A stretch of DNA of 64,000 nt from Cellvibrio sp. KY-GH-1 (GTDB lineage Bacteria; Pseudomonadota; Gammaproteobacteria; Pseudomonadales; Cellvibrionaceae): contig NZ_CP031728.1 in assembly GCF_008806975.1 (NCBI RefSeq), positions 4,939,501-5,003,500 of the forward strand. The letters run 5' to 3'. The notes under the pieces were generated by a model that saw nothing but the letters and a program-made list of their open reading frames with translations, ran no database searches and had not been told where the DNA came from. Below, one piece after another: positions 33,426 through 41,858 of this stretch. Position numbers and translations under genes: made by a program. Position 1 is the stretch's first letter. The number at the start of each line of letters is the position of its first letter.

Positions 33426-33518
33426 GGTTAGGGGATGAGGCTGGGGTTGTCAATGTGAGGGGGTAATGGGGTGTAATTCAAATGCGCTTTTTTAAAAAAT
33501 GTTTGGTTGACAAAATGA

Positions 33519-34202
33519 TTAATAACCAGAACTCAACTTATTCCAGATCAAGTGATTTTTACTCCAGTGGGAGTCAATATTTTGAGTAAAATCGGGACGA
33601 ACGAGTTTTGCTCTAAGTTCATTCCATTGAGATGAATCTTTTCTAATTATGATTCCTTCCATGTTGCCATCACGGTATTCGCTTGAAGAATTCAACGTTT
33701 CGAGCAATTGTGGAATGGTGGTGGTTCCATGAAACAAGCATTTGGGGGTAGATAAATTTAATTCTTGCGCTAGCTCGTTTCGACGGCAAATGCTCCAAAA
33801 CTTTTCATTAGCCTTGTCATAAATATCGAAAACGATAAACCAATCGGGAAGATTTTGGTAATCAAGGGAATGTTTAGCTGCACACCACTCGCCAAAAATT
33901 ATTAACTGTTCATCAAGGGCTTTTGATAATGCATTTTGATGTTGAGTTAGCCAGGCATTGAGTCTGGAAAATTGACCACTGAATGGTTTGGCTAGATACC
34001 GCCCGCGGTTTTGAACCTGAATCTCTCCATTGGAATCGAGAGATATGCCCAGATTTGCGCCATCAAGCTTTTCTTCAATTATAACTCTGCCTGAGAGTAG
34101 TTCTTTATTTTCTTCAGGCGATAAAACTTTATCGTCGCGAGGGTTTTCTTTGCCAAGCCAAGCTACATGAGGAGTGTGTGGAAACCTAAAAAATTGATTC
34201 AT
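33519..34202 (-). CDS. RNA ligase family protein (Rnl2-like nucleotidyltransferase)
   Basis: 227 residues from the ATG at 34202, which overlaps the PIN stop as ATGA; the longer frame would run into the PIN gene. Ligase motif I is EEKLDGANLGI (Lys45 is the adenylated residue in KLDG), motif III/IIIa IIFGEWCAAKHSLDY, motif IV EGIIIRK, motif V RAKLVRP. All catalytic motifs are intact. This family seals RNA nicks or breaks with ATP. There is no oligonucleotide-binding or phosphatase-kinase domain, so 5'-phosphate and 3'-OH ends would be needed. Its tight coupling to a nuclease gene and an ATPase is the remarkable point (see findings). Confidence 0.9.
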   Translation of the reverse strand: MNQFFRFPHTPHVAWLGKENPRDDKVLSPEENKELLSGRVIIEEKLDGANLGISLDSNGEIQVQNRGRYLAKPFSGQFSRLNAWLTQHQNALSKALDEQLIIFGEWCAAKHSLDYQNLPDWFIVFDIYDKANEKFWSICRRNELAQELNLSTPKCLFHGTTTIPQLLETLNSSSEYRDGNMEGIIIRKDSSQWNELRAKLVRPDFTQNIDSHWSKNHLIWNKLSSGY

Positions 34203-34717
34203 TTGGCTTTTTTCTCGTCGTATTTTGCACGAGACCATTGTTCGATGATTGGTTCTAGTTTCACTCCAGTTTTTTTAATTTCATCTTCCCATCTGTGCCA
34301 ATCTGAGTCTGCGGCAAAGGCAATACAGCTATTACCATAATCTGTAAGTGCGGCTAAAGCTGCGGCAACCATTTTTCTATCAGCTCTGTCGTCAACAACA
34401 GTTTGCAATGGTTCATTTAATATGGCGTGTCCATCTGAATCGTACTCAATGTTCACCAAATCGTATGCAATTGTGTCCCATTTGTGTCTAACAACTTGAA
34501 GACCATAAGCATTATGCCCAAGCTTTGCTCTATATTCCTTTTGAATGCAACCTTGGCCATCAAGCACCAAATGTGATTCTGACGATTTGAATTCTTTGAG
34601 CCAATTCCAAACCTGTATTCTCAGCTGCGCATCTTCCGGAGTAGCATTAATGCTTATGTCATCTATTGTGCTTGCAGCGATTATAACGTTTGTGTCCACA
34701 ACATAACGATCCTTCAT
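34199..34717 (-). CDS. PIN-like nuclease domain protein
   Basis: 172 residues. Starts MKDRYVVDTNVIIAAS with Asp8 and Asn10; a Glu in IQKEYRAKL (about 61), Asp in VVDDRADRKMVAAALA (about 113) and Asp in AFAADSDWHRW (about 137-139) complete an acidic PIN-type active site. PIN domains cut RNA in toxins such as VapC. No small antitoxin gene is next to it; instead it sits 3 bases after the ATPase gene stop and overlaps the RNA ligase gene. Predicted role: the nuclease effector of the cassette, controlled by the ATPase. The PIN call is by motif only. Confidence 0.8.
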   Translation of the reverse strand: MKDRYVVDTNVIIAASTIDDISINATPEDAQLRIQVWNWLKEFKSSESHLVLDGQGCIQKEYRAKLGHNAYGLQVVRHKWDTIAYDLVNIEYDSDGHAILNEPLQTVVDDRADRKMVAAALAALTDYGNSCIAFAADSDWHRWEDEIKKTGVKLEPIIEQWSRAKYDEKKAK

Positions 34718-34720
34718 TGT

Positions 34721-35998
34721 CTACTTTCCTTGTGTAAGATGTTCAAACATCAGTCTTGCTTGTTCTTCTGTTTCAGCTAGTGAATCACCAAAAAAATTCT
34801 GAGGCCAATTATGAATTCGTCCAAATTCATCAGCATTTAATTTGTTCAGTTGAGCTTGATCACCGTCATTTTCCACAAAATACATTAGACAGTCATCTGG
34901 CGAGGTTTCTCTTCTAGCAATCAGGGTTTGCATACGCCGGAACAAATGCTCGGAATGGGTCTCAACAATAAATTGAATATTGCGTTCTTTGCTAACTGAT
35001 ACGAAAAGCTCTGCTAGTACAGATTGGGCCAATGGATGTAAATGAATTTCAGGCTCTTCTAGTAAAATGGTTGAACCTTTTGGCGCGAAGTGAGCCAGAG
35101 TTAATACGGGAAGAACTTGTGACACACCTATTCCGACGTCTCGCAAGTTAGAAACAATCTTCTTTTTGATGACGACAATTTCGTATCTGGTTGATCTAGC
35201 TACTTGACGTACAGCTATTCGATCAGCAATCCCCATTTTCTTTAGCCATTTAGATACTCCTTGCAATACACTCTTGCTTGCATCCTTCAGAAATTCGCTA
35301 GCGAACAATGCGTCGATAGATTTATTCCCATCACTCTCAATTATGCCGGGACTGCTTTTATTCCATGTGTAGTCGCGTTCAGGTTTTCTGCGTAATGGGC
35401 CTAGGTAGGAAATTGAGTTAAGCTCTTGCCAGATAGCATAGCTGACATCTTCAGATATCATCCCATCAACTCCCATAGCATTTATGGCTTCTGCTGGTAA
35501 CGCAATTGATCTTGAGGGAGCATACTGTTTGCCTGTGATGCGTGGTTTACTTTCTTCATTAACTCGAATTGAGTAAGCCCCTCTTGATGCTCTTGTTGCT
35601 CGAAATCGACTATTTCCTTCGGATATTTCCAAGTCATGAATTACCACGGCGCCGCTTGTTGTCGCGCCGTAGCTACTCTTAAAATTACCTGTTTTTTGAT
35701 TTTTATTTGATTTATGGCTGTAGTTAAAATCAATAGTGAACTGTCTTAGTCCCGTGACTCCCTGAGTTAAAACATCATCAAATCCGCCGAAGTTAAAATA
35801 ATCATTGTCATCTCCGCCTAAATTCAGATGAATAGTTCTGTCTAATGACTTTGCTGTTTGTTTTAAGAGTAACAAGCTTTGAATAAGGCTGGATTTACCT
35901 GATGAGTTTGTGCCAAGTAACAAATTCACGGGAGCAAGTTTTATCTCTCCTGTGTCTCGCCATGCTTTAAAATTTTTAAGGTGTAGCTTGGTGAACAT
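34721..35998 (-). CDS. AAA/ABC ATPase with DUF3696, OLD-like
   Basis: 425 residues. Walker A GTNSSGKSS (29-37); Walker B STILLEEPEIHLHP; H-loop VETHSEHLFRRMQ; the LRDVGIGVSQVLPVL segment is the signature. The C-terminal region (DCLMYFVENDGDQAQLNKLN) corresponds to DUF3696. Such SMC-like ATPases are the sensor/switch part of several bacterial defence systems (OLD/Gabija, PARIS, Septu relatives). First gene of a three-gene leftward operon with 3-base and ATGA junctions. AT-rich relative to rnr and rlmB. The tRNA-Leu 3' end is about 185 bases upstream, consistent with a tRNA-proximal insertion. Confidence 0.9.
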   Translation of the reverse strand: MFTKLHLKNFKAWRDTGEIKLAPVNLLLGTNSSGKSSLIQSLLLLKQTAKSLDRTIHLNLGGDDNDYFNFGGFDDVLTQGVTGLRQFTIDFNYSHKSNKNQKTGNFKSSYGATTSGAVVIHDLEISEGNSRFRATRASRGAYSIRVNEESKPRITGKQYAPSRSIALPAEAINAMGVDGMISEDVSYAIWQELNSISYLGPLRRKPERDYTWNKSSPGIIESDGNKSIDALFASEFLKDASKSVLQGVSKWLKKMGIADRIAVRQVARSTRYEIVVIKKKIVSNLRDVGIGVSQVLPVLTLAHFAPKGSTILLEEPEIHLHPLAQSVLAELFVSVSKERNIQFIVETHSEHLFRRMQTLIARRETSPDDCLMYFVENDGDQAQLNKLNADEFGRIHNWPQNFFGDSLAETEEQARLMFEHLTQGK

Positions 35999-36147
35999 CA
36001 GCAGGCTCCTATTTAATCATTAGGCTTGAGCAGCATTTTGCATCGAGTGTAATACTCTGCATCATTTATATGTTTTGAGAGTTTACTAAGAATAGATATT
36101 GGCTAGAGGATATAGCAGTGGTGTATTGATTAAAACCCGGAAAACAA

Positions 36148-36176
36148 AAAGCCCCGTTACTTTCGTAACGGGGCTT
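36148..36176 (-). terminator. Terminator of tRNA-Leu transcript
   Basis: Read leftward: AAAGCCCCGTTAC / GTAACGGGGCTTT with a GAAA tetraloop and TTGTTTT tail, directly after the tRNA 3' end. Confidence 0.92.
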
Positions 36177-36183
36177 TACTGTT

Positions 36184-36269
36184 TGGTGCCCAGGAAAGGA
36201 CTTGAACCTTCACGGCCGGGGGCCACTAACACCTGAAGCTAGCGTGTCTACCAATTTCACCACCTGGGC
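36184..36269 (-). tRNA. tRNA-Leu (anticodon CAG)
   Basis: 86 bases including the encoded CCA. Acceptor GCCCAGG pairs with CCTGGGC; D-arm GTGAAATTGGTAGACAC; anticodon loop TTCAGGT gives CAG; a long variable arm (class II) GTGGCCCCCGGCCGTG; T-loop GGTTCAAGTCC. The strong terminator follows. Housekeeping gene; its 3' end borders the AAA-PIN-ligase cassette. Confidence 0.97.
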
Positions 36270-36430
36270 ATTCTCAGCAAGCTGAGGCCGCGCACTATAA
36301 ATATGGCGCCTGTGACTGTCAACAGGGTTTTCGGTTTTATTTGTAGGTTTGTCATCATTGCTGCCCTATAATCCCCTTATGAATGCCAGGATAGTTTGAA
36401 AACTACCAATTTTGCTCACAGGATGCCCAA

Positions 36431-39400
36431 TTGACTAAACGTAAGAACCCCAACCGTGACCCCTTTGCTGCCCGCGAAGCGGAAAAGTACGAAAACCCCA
36501 TCCCCAGCCGCGAATACATCCTCGATTTACTCGACAGCGCCGACCAGCCAGTTACCCATGAACAAATGTGCGCAATGCTCAAGCTCACTGGTGAAGACCA
36601 GGTGGAGGCCTTGCGCCGTCGATTGATTGCCATGGCGCGCGATGGGCAGTTGATCAGCAACCGCCGCGATGCCTATGTGCGCTCGGACAAGATCGACGTG
36701 GTGCGTGGGCGGGTGCAGGGGCATCGCGATGGTTACGGGTTTGTGATTCGCGCCGATGGCGAGGAGGACATCTACCTTCATAACCGCCAGATGCGCAAAG
36801 TGTTTGATGGCGACGAGGTGCTGGTGCGCCTGTCCGGTGAGCAGTATCGCGGTAAGGAAGAGGGCGCGATTATTGAAGTGTTGGTGCGCAATACTACCCA
36901 ATTAGCCGGGCGGTTCTTTAATGAAGAAGGCGTGCAGTTTGTGCGCCCGGAAAACCCCAAAATCACCCACGACATTATGATCCCCTTCGGTGCCTACGGT
37001 GGCGCCAAGCACGGGCAAATTGTGGTGACCGAGATCACCCAGCAGCCGGATAAAAACCGCCTGCCGACCGGCCGCGTGATTCAAGTGCTGGGCGACCATA
37101 TGGCGCCGGGTATGGAAATCGAATTGGCGATTCAGGCCCATGGTATTCCCAGCGTTTGGCCGGCGGATGTTCTGGCCGAAGCTGCGCAACTTTCTCCACA
37201 AGTGGAAGAAAAAGATAAACAGCATCGTGTCGATGTTCGCCAGTTGCCGTTCGTGACTATCGACGGTGAAGATGCGCGCGACTTTGACGATGCGGTACTT
37301 TGCGAGCGTCGCAAAGGCGGTTGGCGTTTGTATGTGGCGATTGCGGATGTGTCCCACTATGTACAAGTGGAATCGCCACTGGATGTAGAAGCGCGCGCAC
37401 GCGGCAATTCGGTGTACTTCCCCGATTATGTGGTGCCCATGCTGCCAGAGGCATTGTCCAACGGGTTGTGTTCGCTCAACCCGGCGGTGGATCGCCTGTG
37501 CATGGTATGTGAGATGAACATCAGCGATGCTGGCCGCATTACCGGTTATCAATTTTATGAAGCGGTAATGCATTCGCATGCGCGGTTAACCTACACCAAA
37601 GTGGGTGAGATTCTTACCGGCGAAGGTGAGGCGCGCGAGGCGTTGCGCAAAGAATATAAAGCAGTAGTTCCGCAACTGGAATTGCTGCACAAGTTGTATC
37701 AATGCTTGCGTGTGGCGCGTGATGAGCGCGGTGCAATTGACTTTGAAACTGTGGAAACGCGCATTCAATTCAATGAAGATCGTAAGATCGAACGCATTGT
37801 TCCGATTAAGCGTAATGATGCACACAAATTGATTGAAGAGTGCATGTTGTGCGCAAACGTATGTGCAGCGAAATTTATCGAGAAGCACGATCTTATCGGT
37901 CTGTACCGCGTGCATGAAGGCCCGACGGAAGCCAAACTCACCAATTTGCGTGCGTATCTTTCCGAATTAGGTTTAGGGCTCGCCGGTGGTGATCGCCCAA
38001 CACCGGGCGATTATCAACAATTGTTGCAAATGATTCAGGGCCGCAGTGACGGCCATTTAATTCAAACCGTTATGCTGCGCAGTTTGCGCCAGGCGATGTA
38101 TCAGGTGGAGAATCACGGCCACTTTGGTTTGGGTTATGAGGCCTATACGCACTTCACCTCGCCCATTCGTCGCTATCCGGATTTGTTAGTACATCGCGCG
38201 ATTCGCTCAATTATTCGCAGTGAATTGCCATCCACTCATGTGCGTCGCGTAGAAACGGCCAAGCCCATCGCCAAGCGCAAAATTTACCCCTATACTCCGA
38301 GCGATATGCTGGTATTCGGCGAGCAATGTTCGCGCACTGAGCGCCGTGCAGATGAAGCCACGCGCGATGTGGTGAGCTGGTTGAAGTGTGAATACCTGCG
38401 CGATCAAGTCGGTGCGGTTTATGATGGCCACGTCAGCGCAGTCACCGGCTTTGGTTTGTTCGTGGAATTGAATGAGTTGTATATCGAAGGTCTTATTCAT
38501 ATCACCTCCTTGCCGCACGATTATTATCGCTTTGATGCGGCGCAACAGCGTCTGGTCGGCGAGCGCACGCGCAAAGTATTTGGTTTGGGTGATGAGTTGG
38601 TCGTGCGCGTGGTACGCGTGGATCTGGATAATCGCAAAATCGATTTTGAATTGGAATCGGCCAATGCGATTCGCCGCCCCAAATCAACGGTAAAACCCAA
38701 GGTCGCGAAGCGCGATTCATTCAAAGCGAAGAAATCAGCGGATACCTTGTTAGAAAAATCACTGACGGCAGTTGAGCAGTTGGCGGCTTCCGCGAAGAAA
38801 GCGGTAGTCGATGTGGTGGAAAAGTTTGCGGGTAAGCCCGCCGCTTCATCGCCTAAGAAAGCGGCTGCAAAACAGGTTGAAGCAAAACCGGCCGCTAAAA
38901 AAGCAACCGGAAAAACGGTAACCAGTAAGGCCCCGACGGGCAAAGAAACACCCGTTGCCAAGCCCAAACCAAAAGCCGTGAGCAAAAAAGCGGCTGTTAA
39001 AAAATCCAACGCGAAATCATCCGCCGGGAATTTTGAATTGGATGAATTTGCGCTGGATGATTTCGTCGATGGCCGCGCCAGCAGTGGTAAAACGGCTGGA
39101 AAAAAACCGGCCGCGAAAAAACCGGCCGTAACCAAGGCAGCACCCAAACCGCCTGCCAGTAAAAAAGCGGTGACTGGGAAAACGGCAACTAAGAAAACCG
39201 AAAGTAAAAAAACCGAAAGTAAAAAAACCGAAAGTAAAAAAACCGTCACTAAAACAGTAGATGCTGGCAAGCGAGCATCGGCTGTGGACCTGGCGCCCGC
39301 TCCAAAATCTGCAATAAAAACAACCGCTAAAAAAGCGGCGCCGGTAACGAGCGGCGCGAAAAAAGCTGAAACGACTAAAACCACAGCCGTGAAAAAAATT

Positions 39401-39631
39401 GCTGCCCAACAATCCCCGGCGAAAGCCGCACGTGGGAAAGCGGCAGCAGGGAAATCATCCACAGTGACGAGTGAGGTTGGTCATGGCCGTAAGAATGCGA
39501 AGATTCCAGGCGCAGCAGCGTCAGCACCAGTTAAATCGCCAGCGCCAAAGGCGACAAAAAGCAGCACTAGCGCTAAACCTGCGTCGGCAGCTGCTAAAAG
39601 ACCGGTGGCTAAGGCTAAGAAGAAGGATTAA
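36431..39631 (+). CDS. rnr: Ribonuclease R with very long basic C-terminal tail
   Basis: 1066 residues. In order: N-terminal HTH (about 25-90), cold-shock domains (GYGFVIRADGEEDIYLHNRQ), RNB catalytic domain with TIDGEDARDFDDAVLCE (Asp cluster) and YAHFTSPIRRYPDL-type text (YTHFTSPIRRYPDLLVHRAI), S1 domain (YDGHVSAVTGFGLFVELNEL) to about residue 740. About 320 residues of Lys/Ala/Pro-rich repeats (AKKxA) follow, far longer than the E. coli tail of about 90. A tail block KTESKKTESKKTESKK comes from a 15-base tandem repeat. RNase R degrades structured RNA. The start is TTG after AGGATGCC. Confidence 0.97.
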   Translation: MTKRKNPNRDPFAAREAEKYENPIPSREYILDLLDSADQPVTHEQMCAMLKLTGEDQVEALRRRLIAMARDGQLISNRRDAYVRSDKIDVVRGRVQGHRDGYGFVIRADGEEDIYLHNRQMRKVFDGDEVLVRLSGEQYRGKEEGAIIEVLVRNTTQLAGRFFNEEGVQFVRPENPKITHDIMIPFGAYGGAKHGQIVVTEITQQPDKNRLPTGRVIQVLGDHMAPGMEIELAIQAHGIPSVWPADVLAEAAQLSPQVEEKDKQHRVDVRQLPFVTIDGEDARDFDDAVLCERRKGGWRLYVAIADVSHYVQVESPLDVEARARGNSVYFPDYVVPMLPEALSNGLCSLNPAVDRLCMVCEMNISDAGRITGYQFYEAVMHSHARLTYTKVGEILTGEGEAREALRKEYKAVVPQLELLHKLYQCLRVARDERGAIDFETVETRIQFNEDRKIERIVPIKRNDAHKLIEECMLCANVCAAKFIEKHDLIGLYRVHEGPTEAKLTNLRAYLSELGLGLAGGDRPTPGDYQQLLQMIQGRSDGHLIQTVMLRSLRQAMYQVENHGHFGLGYEAYTHFTSPIRRYPDLLVHRAIRSIIRSELPSTHVRRVETAKPIAKRKIYPYTPSDMLVFGEQCSRTERRADEATRDVVSWLKCEYLRDQVGAVYDGHVSAVTGFGLFVELNELYIEGLIHITSLPHDYYRFDAAQQRLVGERTRKVFGLGDELVVRVVRVDLDNRKIDFELESANAIRRPKSTVKPKVAKRDSFKAKKSADTLLEKSLTAVEQLAASAKKAVVDVVEKFAGKPAASSPKKAAAKQVEAKPAAKKATGKTVTSKAPTGKETPVAKPKPKAVSKKAAVKKSNAKSSAGNFELDEFALDDFVDGRASSGKTAGKKPAAKKPAVTKAAPKPPASKKAVTGKTATKKTESKKTESKKTESKKTVTKTVDAGKRASAVDLAPAPKSAIKTTAKKAAPVTSGAKKAETTKTTAVKKIAAQQSPAKAARGKAAAGKSSTVTSEVGHGRKNAKIPGAAASAPVKSPAPKATKSSTSAKPASAAAKRPVAKAKKKD
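39194..39238 (+). repeat. 15-base tandem repeat inside rnr tail
   Basis: Three exact copies of AAAACCGAAAGTAAA, in frame, encoding KTESK repeats. Copy-number change would lengthen or shorten the tail by 5 residues without a frameshift. Confidence 0.9.
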
Positions 39632-39797
39632 TCGCTGGTTGCAAGGCGAAGGCTTTATCTATGATGACAGCCTTAATCGCGAAATTTTTATAGTGAGAGA
39701 CCGGGAAGTGCGCGAGCGTGATACGCGTATTTCCGAGCGCTAGGTTTTTCAGCTTGGTGTTCAGGCTAATGTTTAGATTCTTCTGCAGGAAAGTGTT

Positions 39798-40541
39798 TTG
39801 AAACGCGAAATTATTTATGGCTTGCACGCGGTGCAGGCATTGTTAAAAAGTGCGCCCCAGCGAGTAATTGAAATTTACTTGCTGCAAGGGCGCAATGATC
39901 AACGTTTGCAAAAAATTGTGAACGCTGCCGAAATCAATGGTATTCACTGCCAGCAAGTAGGCCGCAATAAACTCGACGATATGGTGAGCGATGAAAATCA
40001 TCAGGGCGTGATTGCGATTTGCACGCCCGGCGAAACCTACGATGAAACCTGGCTGTTCCAATTTCTGGAAAACCTGCGCGAGCCCGCGTTTTTATTAATT
40101 CTGGATGGCGTTACTGATCCGCATAACCTGGGCGCTTGTATGCGCTCGGCAGAAGCGGCGGGCGTGCATGCGGTAATCGCCCCTAAAGATAAATCGACCG
40201 GCCTTACGCCCGTTGCACGCAAAGTGGCGTGCGGTGCAGCAGAAGTGTTGCCGTTTGTACCTGTCACCAACCTGGCGCGCACGCTGAAAAAATTACAGGA
40301 GCAGGGAATCTGGTTATTTGGTGCGGCGGGTGAAGCGGAGCAATCTATTTACCAATCCAACCTCACCGGCCCCATTGGTATTTTAATGGGTGCCGAGGGG
40401 GATGGATTGCGTCGTCTCACACAGGATACTTGCGATCACCTGATGAATATTCCTATGGCGGGCACGGTGAGTAGTTTGAACGTGTCGGTCGCTACGGGTA
40501 TTTGTTTGTTTGAAGCGGTGCGTCAGCGCCGTGCGAAATAA
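39798..40541 (+). CDS. rlmB: 23S rRNA (guanosine-2251-2'-O)-methyltransferase
   Basis: 247 residues, SpoU/TrmH family. An N-terminal L30e-like domain ([20 protein letters not shown]) is followed by a knotted SPOUT domain with [57 protein letters not shown] and [20 protein letters not shown]. It methylates G2251 of the 23S peptidyl-transferase loop. Start TTG after CAGGAAAGTGTT. rnr-rlmB is the conserved gammaproteobacterial order. Confidence 0.97.
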   Translation: MKREIIYGLHAVQALLKSAPQRVIEIYLLQGRNDQRLQKIVNAAEINGIHCQQVGRNKLDDMVSDENHQGVIAICTPGETYDETWLFQFLENLREPAFLLILDGVTDPHNLGACMRSAEAAGVHAVIAPKDKSTGLTPVARKVACGAAEVLPFVPVTNLARTLKKLQEQGIWLFGAAGEAEQSIYQSNLTGPIGILMGAEGDGLRRLTQDTCDHLMNIPMAGTVSSLNVSVATGICLFEAVRQRRAK

Positions 40542-40543
40542 TA

Positions 40544-40630
40544 AATCCCTCCCAACCTCCCTTTTCAAAGGGAGGAGTTGTTGCTCCCCTCTTTGGAACG
40601 GGGCGCGTAGCCAAGAGGGGCTGGGGAGAA
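40544..40630. repeat. Dispersed palindromic repeat, family 1 (copy B)
   Basis: AATCCCTCCCAACCTCCCTT, TTCAAAGGGAGG, then CCCCTCTTTGG..CCAAGAGGGGCTGGGGAG. It is the reverse-oriented relative of 5238-5316, placed directly after rlmB. Confidence 0.85.
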
Positions 40631-40636
40631 TAAAAA

Positions 40637-41062
40637 TTATTTTAATAATTGAATCTGAACTTTCTGGCTTTTATCCAGGGTAAATTTCGCATCGTTAAAG
40701 CTGGGTGGTGCAAGCTCGGTGCTTTTGCTGCTGGAGCCAAAAGGTTCTGCCGGCAGCATGCCATTAAAATCCATCTTGCCGTTATCGTTGACATCCTGAT
40801 AAACCCTTAGCGCGTAATCGCCCGCTGGCACGTCGCCCAGTTTTATCTGCTGGCTTGTTTTATCCACGCTGATTTTTTCGCGCTTCACCGCGTTGTTGTT
40901 GCTGTCGAAGCATTGCGCATCTTTGTAGAGCGAGATGTACAGGCTGCCTTGCAGATGTTGGATTTTATTGACTTCCACCGTTAGCTCCGCCGCAACAAGA
41001 TTGGGGCTGGTAACAGTGAATACCAAGGCGGTACAGGTAAGGAGCTGTAGGTATTTTTTCAT
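40637..41062 (-). CDS. Exported DUF2141 protein
   Basis: 141 residues with a signal peptide (cleaved near LVAAE). The beta-sandwich body has the DUF2141 core LQGSLYISLYKDAQCF, DVPAGDYALRVYQDVNDNGK and MLPAEPFGSS. The DVNDNGKMDFNG segment resembles a calcium-binding loop. Function unknown; found widely as small periplasmic or surface proteins. Probably one leftward transcript with the upstream membrane-protein gene (72 bases apart). Confidence 0.9.
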   Translation of the reverse strand: MKKYLQLLTCTALVFTVTSPNLVAAELTVEVNKIQHLQGSLYISLYKDAQCFDSNNNAVKREKISVDKTSQQIKLGDVPAGDYALRVYQDVNDNGKMDFNGMLPAEPFGSSSKSTELAPPSFNDAKFTLDKSQKVQIQLLK

Positions 41063-41134
41063 GATGGTTCCCTATTCAATTCGTTAATAACGTGAGCGGT
41101 AGTAAGCTGCTTTTATGCGGTATTTTTTGCTGGT

Positions 41135-41740
41135 TTAGCGTTCGGCGATCAGCGGTTGGGTTTGTAGAGCTTGTTTGGAGCGATTTATGATCCGGCTTAT
41201 CACACCGACGATTAATCCCAGTGGTGCCACAATATAGGCAAAAACAAAGAATGCAAACTTGGTAGCCGCAAAGCTGGAATAAATGTAGGCAAGTGCATCG
41301 GCAAAATCAGCAGGGTTGGCGAGCATCACATAAGACACCAGATTTTCCAGTTGATCGCTGATCGGCGCTATTGCAGAAATCAAAGCGCATACCACCATAA
41401 TTTTTCGGCCTCTGCTATTCGCGGTAAATAAACGCGAGATCAACACCAGCGCAAAGCAATGCAGCAGCAACACCGATAAAATAAACAGGGAGTCTATATG
41501 CTGCGTTAGCAGGTAGACGTCAAAGGTTCCCAGTTCTTGCAGCGTGGCGTACCAGCCTTTTAATTTTTCTGCGCTGAATGAAAGCTGCGCAACATGATAG
41601 GGTACTGGAAACTTGGATTCGACATAACTCGCGGTTAATGTGCTTGACGCCCAATAATTAAATGCAAAGGCCAACAAGGTCAGTACAAATAGCGTCAGGG
41701 TTTTAGGGCTGTCGAGAAAGTAGCGGTAGAATGTTTTCAT
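41135..41740 (-). CDS. Four-helix integral membrane protein, unknown
   Basis: 201 residues from the ATG at 41740 (the longer frame lacks a ribosome site). Hydrophobic segments lie at about residues 14-34 (LTLFVLTLLAFAFNYWAS), 80-105 (SLFILSVLLLHCFALVLIS), 112-135 and 155-185 (FAFFVFAYIVAPLGLIVGVI). A soluble loop between helices 1 and 2 contains FPVPYHVAQLSFSAEKLKGWY. No family recognised. It is divergent from the LysR gene, so it is likely under its control together with DUF2141. Confidence 0.7.
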   Translation of the reverse strand: MKTFYRYFLDSPKTLTLFVLTLLAFAFNYWASSTLTASYVESKFPVPYHVAQLSFSAEKLKGWYATLQELGTFDVYLLTQHIDSLFILSVLLLHCFALVLISRLFTANSRGRKIMVVCALISAIAPISDQLENLVSYVMLANPADFADALAYIYSSFAATKFAFFVFAYIVAPLGLIVGVISRIINRSKQALQTQPLIAER

Positions 41741-41858
41741 TACGAGAATCCTTTTGGCTGGTCGGTTGCGCATTTCGGTGCTGGCAATGCGATGGGGTCA
41801 TTTTCAGTGGCGAGGCTATGCGCGACAAGATCGATATCGGTATAGGAGCTATGCAAAA

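Noticed and set aside
39471..39743. Frame overlapping the rnr end and reading GEGFIYDDSLNREIFIVRDR
   Set aside because: Arg/Gln-rich shadow of the rnr tail; the protein-like end is too short and lacks its own start.
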